This document shows positions 19,076 through 29,567 of a DNA stretch of 49,748 nucleotides, piece after piece. Numbering within the stretch: the stretch's first letter is position 1; every line of letters starts with the position of its first letter. Position numbers and translations under genes: made by a program. Under the pieces are notes generated by a model. That model had not been told where the DNA came from. It saw nothing but the letters and a program-made list of their open reading frames with translations, and did no database searches. This DNA comes from Acrasis kona. Its lineage: Eukaryota; Heterolobosea; Eutetramitea; Acrasida; Acrasidae. Location: NCBI GenBank assembly GCA_026419775.2, contig JAOPGA020001036.1, forward strand, positions 1 through 49,748. The letters run 5' to 3'.

Positions 19076-19847
19076 ATGAATTCCACACGCCAAGATGGAA
19101 GGTTGGGGTGCAAACATTACCCAAGAGGATGTCAAATATTATCGCCATGTTGTAACAAATGGTTTGGATGTAGACTGTGTCATAATGAAAATGCAAATTG
19201 TGGTGTTGAAACAATGGATAGACATCAAATTAAGAGAGTACAATGTTTATCCTGCAATCACGAACAAAATGTACAACCAATATGTGAAAAATGTAACAAA
19301 TCATTTGGAAGATATTTTTGTGGAAAATGTAACTTCTTTGATGACACTTTTAATAAAAAACTTTATCATTGTGATGAGTGTGGAATATGTAGAGTTGGTA
19401 AGGCTGAAGATTTCATACATTGTAAAGCGTGCAATCTCTGCACCCGACCAGTTCACACGTGCACTAAAGTTAATGTAAAGGAGCCTTGTGTGGTTTGCAT
19501 GGAAGAATTGTTTTCATCAAGAAGCGGATCATTGACAATAAAGTGTGGCCATCCAAGTAAGTTTGAAATTTACTTCGTTAGTAAATGTTCTTTTAGTTTG
19601 CTATGGCTGTTATAAAAACATGTTGAAAAATCATCTTTACCAATGTCCGTTGTGTAAGGTGAGCATGGTGGATTTGGATAACGAGGCCATAGACGAGGAG
19701 ATCAAAGCGATGCCAATGCCAGAGGATTATCCGGTCAAGGAAGTTGAGATTTTATGTAACGAATGCCACAACAAAGAGAAGGTAAACTTTCACTTTTACG
19801 GCTTAAAGTGTACAAAGTGTAACTCTTATAACACAACACAAATTTAA
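19076..19847 (+). CDS. RCHY1: CHY-zinc-finger RING E3 ubiquitin ligase, Pirh2/RCHY1 type
   Basis: Exons 19076-19556 and 19597-19847 (40-nt intron inside the RING, phase 1) give 243 residues. Domain order is that of Pirh2: the CHY zinc finger (GCKHYPRGC ... CCNKWFGCRLCH ... DRHQIKRVQC ... FGRYFCGKCNFFDD), the CTCHY part (YHCDECGICRVG ... HCKACNLC), a RING (CVVCMEELF ... KCGHPICYGCY ... CPLC), and the C-terminal zinc ribbon (LCNECHNKEKVNFHFYGLKC). It attaches ubiquitin to target proteins, p53 among them in animals. The fifth RING ligand is Cys (C-G-H-x-x-C), where animal Pirh2 has His. Confidence 0.93.
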
Positions 19848-20164
19848 AATATTTTTGAAATGAATGATATGACTTGTTTTGATGTGTATAATTTTTCAAA
19901 AAGAATCCAATGCACTAATCGATATAGAGTCGGAGAGTGATGGCCATCAATCCTGTGATGTCGCCCATTACACTGCTAAATTAATTCCTTGTCATTAAAA
20001 TAGAACCACGCCAACCCATTATATCATGCTGCCGTAGATTGATGGTAAGTGGCTCTTCTCAATGTGTACATTCACACACATCAGATTTTTTTTATTAGCT
20101 ATAAAAGTAGCTTCATAAATTCCTGGAATAGTCAAACACTTTTTAAAATAACAAAACAACAACA
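19848..20164. other. Intergenic, no supported gene
   Basis: About 316 A/T-rich bases. A 27-codon frame follows the Pirh2 stop but shows nothing recognisable. Promoter for the downstream gene presumably lies here; a tagctataaaagtag stretch near 20096 is a plausible TATA element. Confidence 0.4.
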
Positions 20165-20455
20165 ATGAATCACTCTTCGCTCTCTCTCCTCATGGACGTG
20201 TTAAAAGACTTCAAAGAGATTGAAGACAGCATTGATAGATTCAACAGGGCCATCGACATCATTGAGTGGATTACGTACAACGGTGAAATAAGAAAGCATG
20301 TGCCAGATAGGAACCTAGAATATATGAAATATCAAGTCATGTCTTCATCTCCAGATTACTGCGACAATTTATTGTTTGAAATACAAGAAAACCTGCTAGC
20401 CATCGAACTATCGAAAAGAAGGGAAAACATACAGCAAACAGTACTTGCCAAGTAG
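20165..20455 (+). CDS. Small all-helical protein, unknown
   Basis: 96 residues, one exon, preceded by an A-rich leader (aaaacaacaacaATG). The sequence is strongly helical and charged (LMDVLKDFKEIEDSIDRF ... LLAIELSKRRENIQQ) with no signal or membrane segment. The TATA-like stretch about 60 bases upstream supports a real gene. No family recognised. Confidence 0.55.
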   Translation: MNHSSLSLLMDVLKDFKEIEDSIDRFNRAIDIIEWITYNGEIRKHVPDRNLEYMKYQVMSSSPDYCDNLLFEIQENLLAIELSKRRENIQQTVLAK

Positions 20456-20593
20456 TATCGTCCATGTGTATATTCTGGTTTTTTCACGTTACATATCGAT
20501 CGTAGATTTCGGTCGTCGAGGTTCGCTCTAGGATTAAGTTTGGTCGTAATAAACCTAGTTTCATATCACTTTAGGTCAAAAAAACACATTGTT

Positions 20594-21712
20594 TTAATCT
20601 AACATGTATTCAAATTTTTTATTCTTGATAACAGTTTCTGGTATCGTATCGTGACTCGTCGGCGTCACTCTGTCACCTTCCACCACTCCATTAAACCACA
20701 TTCCGTTCTTTCTCCTCTTGTTTAATTCTTCCAAACTTTTATAATGTTCAAGGTTCAACTCTTTGTGAGCGAACGACTCCAACTTGACCTTCATACTCTC
20801 CGGTTGGACGCACCATGAACAATGCCACCCGCTCCATTCTCCTCTCTTTCCAATGGTCCAAGTATTTTGTTCTGGAATTTCAATGCCATTAAACCTAACC
20901 CAGTTTGTATCGTACGTATTATTGGTATATCTTCCCAAATCACCAACGTTGACGACGGCTTTAATTACCCATGGGCCCTTGTTGAGCCACAGGAAACTAT
21001 AATAGGACCATCTCAGATCGAGTTTTGTGAGGGCTGGGTATCCTTGATGTGTTTTTAAGAATTCTATAATTTGTGGCTTTGGGAACTCGTCAACGTCGCT
21101 AATCATGATCAAGTCTTCATCTGATAATTTTTTATTTTTTTCATTTAAAATCTTTTTAACTTGTTGTATGCCAAACCTTCCTATTGCATTCCTAAACTTG
21201 ACTTCATTCTCCCAATACTCAAATTTTTGTGCCCCACTGTCCACTATAATGTGTATGATTTGGTCGCTATATTTTTCGAACCTTTTTTTATTCATTTGAA
21301 AATGAAGCGTCTTTGGTGTATTTTGGAAAGTGAATTTTGCCTCCACAATGACAAAGTAATCAACCACGTGCTTGAGCTCTTCAATTCGTAATTCGAGCAT
21401 ATCAAGCTCATCGTTTAATCTATTCTTACTTGACATTGAGCAAAAGTTTACTTACGTGAATCCGTCGATAAACAATATAGGGGTCTTTCTCGGTTTAATT
21501 GCGCGAACGTCATGTCCTACGAGTGAATCTGATATTATTTTTGGTAGTTGAATAGGCACGTCTTGATTCTCTTGATGAGAATCCAAATGTAATAGTGTAT
21601 TGGTATGATTTGATAACGAGTTTATTATTATTTGGCATACTGCGAAGTAAAGAACCACAAAGAAGAGTAATGCTATGTACTTTCTGTTACCCTTCACCAG
21701 GAACTTGACCAT
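20594..21712 (-). CDS. Glycosyltransferase family 17 (beta-1,4-N-acetylglucosaminyltransferase, MGAT3-like)
   Basis: Exons 21712-21456 and 21419-20594, with a 36-nt intron. The splice yields FIDGFTLNDELDMLELRIEE, the conserved start of GT17 domains. A nearer acceptor would give a 27-nt intron and also keep frame, but the 36-nt choice matches the family better. Type-II topology: a basic tail then one span (IALLFFVVLYFAVCQIII), so a Golgi or ER enzyme facing the lumen. Further motifs: VVDYFVIVEAKFTFQ, the DxD-like ISDVDEFP, and WHCSWCVQPE. GT17 adds the bisecting GlcNAc to N-glycans in animals; the acceptor here is unknown. About 360 residues. Confidence 0.9.
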
Positions 21713-21895
21713 CTTCGTGATTCAAATGTTGTAAAGAATTTTGCACAAATCGGCTCAATGATGTTGTGGTCGGCGTGTAATGATGGCTACTTATATTACG
21801 ATCTATAGAGAATTATATGACGATTGTTTTTAAAGGACAAAGATAATGTTGTTAGATATATGAGTACGATTCTTAGGGAAGCGTTTAACAAATCT

Positions 21896-23005
21896 TTATG
21901 ACCATATTTTAATAATTCCAGAAACGTCTGCACTCATCATTCTTCCATCATGTATTGGTAGAATAGCAGCTACATTTTGCTCGTGGCCCACCAAGTCAAA
22001 ATTGTATCCTGAACTTACCACTATCCTTATGCTCTTTCTACTTGCGAGAGCTATGTAGCCATTTCGAAGGCGAACTGGATGACATAACGAAGTATTTTGC
22101 TCTGATTCATTTGCAATTACTTTGGTAAGAGAAAGGGAGACGTCCCACATCTTGATTGACCCCTTCCTACTTAAGCTAATCAGCACGTCCTCACTCTTCC
22201 ACAAGTACAATACTTCACTTTGGTGAGCCTCCACTTTCTTTGTACAAAGTTTAGCAGCCAACGACCATAGATGTATTTCGCCCCGATTCGTACCAAATGC
22301 TGCATAGCCATCTCCCAAGCTGCAGCAGCTAATATATTGCGCTTTTGAGCGTAGTGGTATCTCTGCTATCAATTTTGAAGCATTCCATACTTGAGCCAAA
22401 TTAACGCTTAAAGCAATTATGCTTTTTTGATTAATTCGATACAGAGCTAAAACAGAAAGTCTTATTGCAACACTTTTAATCTTATGTGCTTCATTAGTGG
22501 ACACCCTCCACAACTCCATAAAACCAGAGGACTTGTTACTTAAAGTGATTATAGTTCCGCTCTGTGCTTCGACAGCTTCTTGGATTTCTTCTCCAAATTG
22601 AACATCTGGGAGCCCCGTGCTACTATTCCAAATGTTGACCTTACCATCATTGACCGTGCATAACCTTCTGTCAAGTAATTGAATCATGCATTCCTTGTAT
22701 CCAAGATGGTCGAGATCTACTTCAGGCAGCTGAAACAAGAGTTGCTGTGTATTAATATCCCATACGCAAACACCGCTCCTAGTAGATATTGCCACACTGT
22801 TGTGCGAAATCTGTTTCATGGTCGTGACGTACTTTGACCCACAGTCAAATGTTGCTTGGCAGTACCCTTTAATAACGTTGACGACTTTTGGAAATTCAAT
22901 TTTCGGCGCACAGAAATTGTCACAACCGCTACCGCAAAATAATGTAACATCATAAAATTTGAAATGTTCACAGTCTTTCGGTGGGTCGTCCAATTTAATC
23001 GTCAT
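21896..23005 (-). CDS. WD-repeat beta-propeller protein
   Basis: 369 residues from MTIKLDDPPK; the codon 12 triplets upstream that opens the frame is TTG. Six or seven degenerate WD40 blades are visible, ending in GVCVWDINT, GKVNIWNSS, GFMELWRVS, LAQVWNASK, GEIHLWSLA, GSIKMWDVS and SGIIKIWS. The first 70 residues hold a Cys-rich lead-in (FCGSGCDNFCAP). A scaffold role is likely; no close family recognised. Its stop-side and the upstream gene are only about 70 bases apart. Confidence 0.8.
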   Translation of the reverse strand: MTIKLDDPPKDCEHFKFYDVTLFCGSGCDNFCAPKIEFPKVVNVIKGYCQATFDCGSKYVTTMKQISHNSVAISTRSGVCVWDINTQQLLFQLPEVDLDHLGYKECMIQLLDRRLCTVNDGKVNIWNSSTGLPDVQFGEEIQEAVEAQSGTIITLSNKSSGFMELWRVSTNEAHKIKSVAIRLSVLALYRINQKSIIALSVNLAQVWNASKLIAEIPLRSKAQYISCCSLGDGYAAFGTNRGEIHLWSLAAKLCTKKVEAHQSEVLYLWKSEDVLISLSRKGSIKMWDVSLSLTKVIANESEQNTSLCHPVRLRNGYIALASRKSIRIVVSSGYNFDLVGHEQNVAAILPIHDGRMMSADVSGIIKIWS

Positions 23006-23074
23006 TGTATCTTGGATGCGTGCGATTTGTAACGAAAACAACAGAACTGTACAACAGAATTTACAATATTTATT

Positions 23075-23770
23075 TTAACATAACCCTTCGTTGACATGGA
23101 GTTTTTCAGTGTATTCATTTACAACAGCATTTAATGTTCTATTGTTATTGGCGCTCCTCTCCATTGCCGTCAGACATGCTTCAAACAAAAAAACAACCAA
23201 CATCACAACAAAACAAATTCCGGAGCGGACTCCTTGGAATATCAAATACAAGTTAACGGTTCCATAAAAAGAATCATTTCCATCTCCTCGTTCCCACTGT
23301 ATAGAGATTAATAAAAAGACAAGCGATACTTACGCATGCATTCGTCCATAAATAACCACCAGTTATAAAGAAGAAGATGAATAGAATTAAATACAAAATG
23401 TTGATCAAGACCTGCTGTATTTTGGTAAATATGCTCATTCTATTTTTTGTTCTTTCCGACAAGTCTTCAAAATTCGAAAAGTAAGTGCCACCCACAAGTA
23501 GTCTTGTAACGATGCTCAAAAGTACAACGGCATCCAAAAATGTACAAATGTATATACTATTTCTTATCGAGTGTACATCACATACGGGGCTGCCCGGAGT
23601 AGGTGGTTGTATGTTCTCGTTTGTAGAATAATAAACGTTTAATTCCAAACACAAACAGATTGCGGAAAGAATAATCCCTGCAATACTCGAAATGATATTG
23701 TAAATATTGAAACTACAACGTTAGATTAGCGATTGATGAAGACATACACCACAGTAATCCTTGAATCCAT
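23075..23770 (-). CDS. Four-span membrane protein, tetraspan-like, unknown
   Basis: Three exons: 23770-23748 (23 nt), 23712-23334 and 23296-23075, with introns of 35 and 37 nt. The spliced product is 207 residues, and all three parts stay in frame, which supports the model. Spans: IISSIAGIILSAICLCL, FLDAVVLLSIVTRLLVG, VLINILYLILFIFFFITGG and ICFVVMLVVFLFEACL. A first loop contains CDVHS and the second outer loop an NDS glycosylation-like site. The layout is tetraspanin-like, but the signature CCG is absent. The tiny first exon encodes MDSRITV. Confidence 0.72.
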
Positions 23771-23860
23771 GTCCAAGTTGATTTGTAGTTTTGTAATGAC
23801 GGTCAACAACAAGCACAAAGTAATAAAAGTTCATTTATTCAACACCAATTTGTTTACACG

Positions 23861-24843
23861 CTATTTATTGATTACAAAGTTTTTAGAGGATGAGTTTGGA
23901 ACAGTGAAGCCAGGAAGAGTAAAGTTAAATGGAGCGTGGAGAGGAAGTATGTTTTGACTTGTAGTGATGAGTTGGGTTGGTTGGGTTACATTTCCACCGA
24001 TCTGTTGTGCGTCGTCCTCCTTGATCTTGTTAGCAACATGATTATATTCCTCTTGGAAGCATTGTACTGATAAAGTCATTGACAGGTTGTGAAGTAAAAT
24101 TTTTAGAGTTGTCTTGTCACAAGAGTTAAGTTCAGAGAAGACCTCAGTAGGGTCGTAACGGTCAGGGTTGAATAGAGTTCCCAAGAATGCGAGTATGCGA
24201 TCGTAGTTTGGAACATTTGTATTGTCGTTGATGGCATCTGGTGCTATTGTTGCTTCCTCTTCTTGACCTTCTTCATAGAGCGCATCATTCAAGTTTTCAT
24301 CCAAAATGTCCAAATCATCCGGCACAGACGTCAACGCTCTTACTGTTTGGTCTAATTCTGCTACAAGTAACTTTAAATGTGAGTTATAAATAAACGAAGC
24401 TTACATCTCCGCCAAGCTGGTTATATTGTGCCGAAAGCAATTGATTCGTAAGGGAGGAAACCATGGGTAGCATGTAGTCGTAATTCTTTCTCTTTGACTT
24501 ACTAATCAAATAACATGACGCAAACACCTCCGGGGTTATTTTCTTCTCACCATTAGGTTGCTTATTTTGTTAATAAACTGCATTTAAAACACGTTATTTC
24601 TGTTACCTCTCTTTCTAAAGCAAAATGTTTTTTTGCATGAGCCTTAACTTGATAAGCATCTTTCGTTTTGACCACTTTTGAAATCTTCTTCCAATTTTTC
24701 TTGTGATGCTTCAAACCCTCTAGAAATCGCTCATGTTCGGACTTCTTCCATTTTAATTTGGTTTTTTCGACATCCTGCTTGTCGTTGTTCTGGGACAATA
24801 AGTGGAGTTAATAAAGTGCACAAACCTTATCCTCTGTCTGCAT
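23861..24843 (-). CDS. SHAQKYF-class Myb/SANT-like transcription factor
   Basis: Four exons (24843-24826, 24789-24607, 24560-24405, 24370-23861), introns 36, 46 and 34 nt, giving 288 residues. The first exon is only 18 nt (MQTEDK). A single Myb repeat follows: LKWKKSEHERFLEGLKHH, then WKKISKVVKTKDAYQVKAHAKKHF, where KAHAKKHF stands for the SHAQKYF signature of plant and dictyostelid single-repeat Mybs. These bind I-box or TATCC-type DNA. The rest is an acidic linker (YEEGQEEEATI), a helical region and an Asn/Ser-rich tail. Probably a nuclear DNA-binding regulator. Confidence 0.82.
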
Positions 24844-24968
24844 TATAATCCTTTGTGTTTTTGTTACAACAAGACCTCAATCATGTTCAACAACTTCTTT
24901 ATTAAAATGCTTTACAGTCAAAGTACTAACACAGTATACCGGATAAAAACCGATGATGCTGAAAGCAT

Positions 24969-25897
24969 TTATATCCAAGGAAGCTTTCCACCGTAAATCT
25001 CATCTCCATCAGGACACCAATCAAACAATGCAGACATGGAGGGCACACTCAATTTATAGGGCGCTGTTCTTCTGTAAGGGTTCCTAGATATTCTCTTCTT
25101 TAGTAATGAAGAACGGCAACCGTACAAATCGTCAGAGAATGGCAAGAAACTATTTTGCAACTCGCCCTTCCTCGCCTTCTCCACATCCACAGCGCTCACC
25201 GGGTCTATTCCAACGTACTGAAACCTAGAAAATTAAATCAGTTGCATGTTGCATCTACTTACTTGTCGACTGGCCATGTGAGCGCCTTTCTATGCAAGTC
25301 TTCGAACCTTTTCCTTTTAAATTCAAATCCGACAGTCACTATTTTCGAAGGCCATTTTAGAGTCATTTCATAAAATCTTGCCAAGCTGAAGAGTAAATTC
25401 TCAAAAGAGTCCCGAGCAAAATCCTCTGTTACAATCCTGCTTCTCACCGATTCATCTTCGATTTTTTCTCTTGCCACGTCCCAGTACCCTCCCGCCTCTG
25501 ACTTTCCATTTGAATTAGCCCTGGTCATACCACCAGAGAAAACAAGAAGAGCATCTTTATTTCTACTTAAGAGTTTTATCCCTTCCTCAATATGTGAGAT
25601 GAATATCAAATGCTGGTTTGAATCTTTTTGGTATTCCTCCAGTATCCAGGATTGAGCGGATGTAACATCACCACCAGTATATATCGCGTGACAAGGTACC
25701 ATTATCAAAGTATCCAACGATAAGGGTTCAGATGAGGATTGTATGATTGTGATTTCTCTACCCCTGTTATGGGTGAAGAAAACTATAAATATTAAAAATA
25801 TTACCACCAGACCAACCAAGTAATACAATCTTTTCTGTGACTTTTTGCCAGTTACGTACATTGGCAGTATCTCTCCTCTTGACTGCAAAAAGTTCAT
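24969..25897 (-). CDS. DUF218-family single-span membrane protein
   Basis: Exons 25897-25263 and 25224-24969 with a 38-nt intron (phase 2, AA|G) give 296 residues. A basic cytosolic tail is followed by one span (LYYLVGLVVIFLIFIVFF). The lumenal domain shows the DUF218 pattern: IMVPCHAIYTGG, LLVFSGGMTR, ESVRSRIVTEDFARDSFENL, and ITV-like KIVTVGFEFKRKRF with an aromatic/basic end. The fold is known from bacterial YdcF/SanA-type proteins, with eukaryotic (fungal) relatives; function is not established. Likely an ER or Golgi resident. Confidence 0.8.
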
Positions 25898-25935
25898 ACT
25901 GTTTTACAAAACAAACAAATTTTTGTAAGCATTTT

Positions 25936-27345
25936 TTATTCAACATCAAGCTGTACATTGTGAGAGTGAATGGCTGCCCGAAGTTGCTTTTCTACATCTC
26001 TGGTAATAAGTAAATCACTTCTCCCTGCCTCTATTGTCTTTCGAAGTTGATGAGTTGATATACTGAGTTCCAATGCTTCGTGTTCTTTACAGATCCTTTC
26101 TAAACAAAGGCACAGATCGTCCGCCATATCCGCTAATCTACTCATGTACAAAATAAAAATGGATTCTTTATCAAGATTATCGATTGCAGTGTGTTTCATT
26201 AACAGACTCTCGAATGTAGGATCCATGCCAAAATCATTTTTATCATGCTTGAGTGGATGTGATTTTTCATTATTCAATACATTACACATATCATACACAT
26301 TTTGTTTTATGCTACAATTTTCAAAATCTTTGAACCTATCGTAGGGATTATCTCTTCTTCCTGGACTATTTGATCCTTCTTTTGTGTGGTCAACTTGAAA
26401 ATAACAATCACCCAGCGCGTCATGAGCAGTTATTCTGTGCTTGGGATTGATAATTAGCAAGCGTTCAAGCAAATTCAATGCAGAATCCTCTATTGTATCC
26501 GAAAAAAGTGAACGTACATTAAAGTTGGAAACTAAATGAAACTGGTGAAGTTCGTCTCTACCACGAAACATTACTCTACCCAGGAGGAGTTCGGCAAAAA
26601 CACAGCCTACACTACAAATGTTAGATCCAATTGTTCAATTTTTTAAAAGCACATTACCTCCACATGTCAACGCTAGAATCATAATCACAGCAAGCAACAA
26701 GTAGTTCGGGCGCCCTATACCAAAGAGTAGATGTAGCGGAAGAATTACATTTATATTGGTCAGAAAACAGACAGCAGCTACCAAAGTCGCAAAGTTTGAT
26801 GTTGCTCAAATCTTTGTTCAATAAAATATTCGCAGGTTTAATGTCACAGTGCATAATGCCATGGTTGTGCACGTCGCGGATTCCAATTAGAATCTGCCTC
26901 ATAATGTGTCTAATTTGACTTGTTGATATTTTATTAGTCTTGTCGGCCATAAACACTTTTAAATCAGTTTCTACATGTTCGGTGACCAAATAAACATTTT
27001 CAAACCTACATGTTTCTTTAGGAATGGGTAGTTCCAGTATTCGAACTATATTCGCGCTGCGTATCATACACAGTGCCAGTAATTCTCTCTGGACCCTAAT
27101 TCTGTAAAACTTTTCAGCATTGGTAGAGAACGGATCCTCGATAACCTTTATCGAAATGTATTGCTGCTCCCTCTCGTCATAAGCATATCTTATCGTGTCA
27201 TGATGAAAATCAGTCATCATACTTACATGATGGTGCCAAACGTTCCTTGAGAACCAATCAACCTCAATAAATGATATCGCGCCGGTAATTCATACACATT
27301 TCCTCTGAATTCATGCTTGCATATCACGTCCTCTACTATGCTCAT
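25936..27345 (-). CDS. CMGC-type serine/threonine protein kinase with a helical C-terminal extension
   Basis: Exons 27345-27227, 27188-26658 and 26611-25936 (introns 38 and 46 nt) give 441 residues. All kinase motifs are intact: Gly loop GSQGTFGTI (31-39), Lys54 in YISIKVIED, Glu75 in RVQRELLAL, catalytic HCDIKPAN (Asp155), DFG (Asp174), and TLWYRAPELL then VDMWSVGCVFAELL, which place it in CMGC near CDK/MAPK. There is no T-x-Y activation motif before the APE region, so it is CDK- or MAK-like rather than a MAPK. The last 150 residues form a charged, probably coiled region (LADMADDLCLCLERICKE) without known match. Confidence 0.9.
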
Positions 27346-27598
27346 GAGAAAAGGTTACAGTCAATGTGGTACTTTTCTATTTATTATATGGGTATATTAT
27401 TGATGTTGACTTAGTCAATCAAATACAAGTTGAGTGCGTCGCGGACTTTAGGGATTTAAGAATATTGCAGTGTGGTTTTGATGGTAGATTGCAAGGTTTT
27501 CAAAAACACTATATAAGCGTTGTTAATGTACCTTAATAAAAATCATTTACTCTCGGATCTATTTGTCAATCAAAGCGTCAATTTATTATGGAAAGAAA

Positions 27599-28112
27599 TT
27601 ATTTGGCTGTGGATAAGACTTTTTGTCTGGCCATGTAAGTGCAAAACTCATCAAACAAGATAAAGCCACCACGGTTGGTGTCGATCCTGTTGAAAGCAGC
27701 TGTCAACTCTGCATCTGAGTGTTTCATACCATGTTTCTTGTGAGCATCTTTGAACTCTTGAAGAGAAACACGTCTGTCTCCGTCTTTGTCAAGGTGTTTG
27801 AATTCTTTCCACTGTAAAGAGTTTAACATAAAGGTCGTTCAATTCTTACTAATTGATTGTAGTACTCCAATGCCTTGATGAGTTGCTTAAATTCTTTTTT
27901 GTTAATAAAGCCATTCTAAACATTCTAGATGAAAATTTTGAATCTTAATCTACCTTGTCGGTATCAATAGCCTTGTAAGCTCTCATGATGGCAGGCTTGT
28001 TGTTGAATTCTGGCATGCACTCAACAATGGCTCTGTCAATCTCTGCAAGAGATAAAATACCGTTGCCATTGAAGTCCATAACCTTCCATACCTCGCTAGC
28101 TTTACTTGACAT
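27599..28112 (-). CDS. EF-hand calcium-binding protein, calflagin/FCaBP-like
   Basis: Exons 28112-27954, 27915-27850 and 27811-27599 (both introns 38 nt, phase 0) give 145 residues. Four EF-hand loops are readable: DFNGNGILSLAE, DTDKNGFINKKE, DKDGDRRVSLQE and DTNRGGFILFDE; the first three keep most ligands and the fourth is weaker. The arrangement with an initial VWKVMDFNGNG resembles flagellar calcium-binding proteins of trypanosomatids and heteroloboseans, not calmodulin. No N-terminal Gly for myristoylation follows the Met. Probably a calcium sensor of flagellum or cytoskeleton. Confidence 0.85.
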
Positions 28113-28231
28113 ATTCCACTGTTGTTTTGTAGTTTTGAGAAAAAAACTACAGAAAACAGGTTGTTCAAGAAGGCGCGATTTTATTTCTCTGTTATTAATT
28201 CAATGTTGACTAAAATATCATTTTTCATATC

Positions 28232-28305
28232 GCAGGCTTAGATCAGTTGGTTAGATCGCTGTCTTCACACGGCAGAGGTCACGAGTTCGAGTCTCGTAGT
28301 CTGTA
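28232..28305 (+). tRNA. tRNA-Val, anticodon CAC
   Basis: A full cloverleaf can be drawn. The acceptor GCAGGCT pairs with AGTCTGT (two G-U pairs, including the outermost), with A as the discriminator base. D stem GATC/GATC. Anticodon stem CTGTC/GGCAG with loop TTCACAC, placing CAC at the anticodon. T stem ACGAG/CTCGT with loop TTCGAGT. No intron. An internal B box (AGTTCGAGTCT) and a run of T just downstream fit RNA polymerase III. Confidence 0.93.
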
Positions 28306-28775
28306 TTTTTTATATTATTAGCTGCCTGTCATGTCACGTTTTTTCAACATCATAAGTTTGACATGCATCCCCGAAAGGACAGGCCAGAGAATATTGCGGG
28401 ATTCATGGATTCGGGAAGAGTACTGCATAAAGTAACACACTCCTACTTTGAGATTTGCAGATGACAGTGGTTATTGTAGTACGAAGAAATGAAACCAAGT
28501 ATTTTTATTGTCCGTCCATCTAGATACTTACGCATCTCTTTAAGGTCTATGATCCGTTCCCTTACGGCCAAAGGAGCAGTACATTTTAATTACTATTAAT
28601 TATTATTAGAAGATTGAACCAGTTTAGGAGTTTTATTCCTGTTGTTGAATCCTCCGATAATCTTCACTACTAATTGGTTTACTCCATAACCTAATTTTGA
28701 ACCAGACGTTCAACAGGGTTAATTTTCATAGGCTGCAGAACTCTTTTAGCGTGTAAACAAATTTCGAAAACGAAG
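28306..28775. other. Intergenic, no supported gene
   Basis: After the T run that should end the tRNA transcript I see no coding frame and no convincing RNA structure. It contains the upstream region of the next plus-strand gene. Confidence 0.4.
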
Positions 28776-29567
28776 ATGGACTCCCTGTTTGATAGCCTAT
28801 GGGTCGATGACTCATCCGCCATTGACATGCGTGTTGTGCACGATCAAGCAGACTTTGCACACCATTATGCACTTCCGGTGCCCTACTACACAGAAGAAGT
28901 AATAGAGCCGCCATTTATAAACAGTGAATGCTCTTTGTTCAACTTCAAGGATATGATAGAGACAAGCCCTATCGGCTCCAACATACAAACCTTTGATAAT
29001 TTAATCGGCTGCTATGATGATGAAATCGTTTTGGGCAGCTACAGTGAGGACGAAGAGGATTGCAAAGTGCCACAAACGCCAGAACCTCCTACTTTTGAGA
29101 CAAGTGCATCTTCATCACAAGACGAAGAAGAACAAGAAGAAATTATAATATCGCCAAGGACACCGAAGCGCGCTAAACTTTCAAAACAGCGGAGGGTGAT
29201 TTATGACTCTGACGAACCTTCGACATTTGATGAGGACAAAAGAAAATCACCTAAAGTAAACAAGATTGAACCCGCACAGGCACCCATACTAGAACAAAAG
29301 ATAATAAGAAAGCCTAAAGTTGAGAGGAAAAAGTTATCAAAGAGGGTAACGCAGAGCGAAAACATACAAGTCTCAGGGGACAGCGGATCTCAAGTGTGCT
29401 GCTGTATTGATGCTTGTGGTAACCCAGTAACAAACAGATTAAGATTTAGCTTGAGGACGAACAATTCATTTAAACAATCATTTTTGGACTTGAAGTGGGA
29501 CAAAGTGTGCTCCTACCATTACTTCCGGGACCTATATCAACACAAAAAATCATTAAACCATCATTAA
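28776..29567 (+). CDS. Acidic nuclear protein with C-terminal Cys/His domain
   Basis: 263 residues, one exon. The N-terminal half is acidic and Ser/Pro-rich (YSEDEEDCKVPQTPEPP), as in transcription activation regions. The middle is strongly basic with nuclear-localisation-like runs (SPRTPKRAKLSKQRR, KPKVERKKLSKR). The last 60 residues carry VCCCIDACGNPV, then RLRFSLRTNNSF and WDKVCSYHYFRDLYQHKK, a C-x(3)-C ... C-x2-H arrangement that could bind zinc. No close family comes to mind. A nuclear regulator is my inference from composition alone. Confidence 0.65.
   Translation: MDSLFDSLWVDDSSAIDMRVVHDQADFAHHYALPVPYYTEEVIEPPFINSECSLFNFKDMIETSPIGSNIQTFDNLIGCYDDEIVLGSYSEDEEDCKVPQTPEPPTFETSASSSQDEEEQEEIIISPRTPKRAKLSKQRRVIYDSDEPSTFDEDKRKSPKVNKIEPAQAPILEQKIIRKPKVERKKLSKRVTQSENIQVSGDSGSQVCCCIDACGNPVTNRLRFSLRTNNSFKQSFLDLKWDKVCSYHYFRDLYQHKKSLNHH

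Noticed and set aside
21420-21446. 27-nt alternative intron in the GT17 gene
   Set aside because: In frame, but the 36-nt choice fits both the family sequence and the intron size seen in all other genes.
24874-24996. Plus-strand frame starting MFNNFFIK
   Set aside because: Overlaps the 3' end of the DUF218 gene and the upstream region of the Myb gene; no coding support.
28306-28775. Search for a second RNA gene after the tRNA
   Set aside because: No cloverleaf, snoRNA boxes or stable stem could be drawn.
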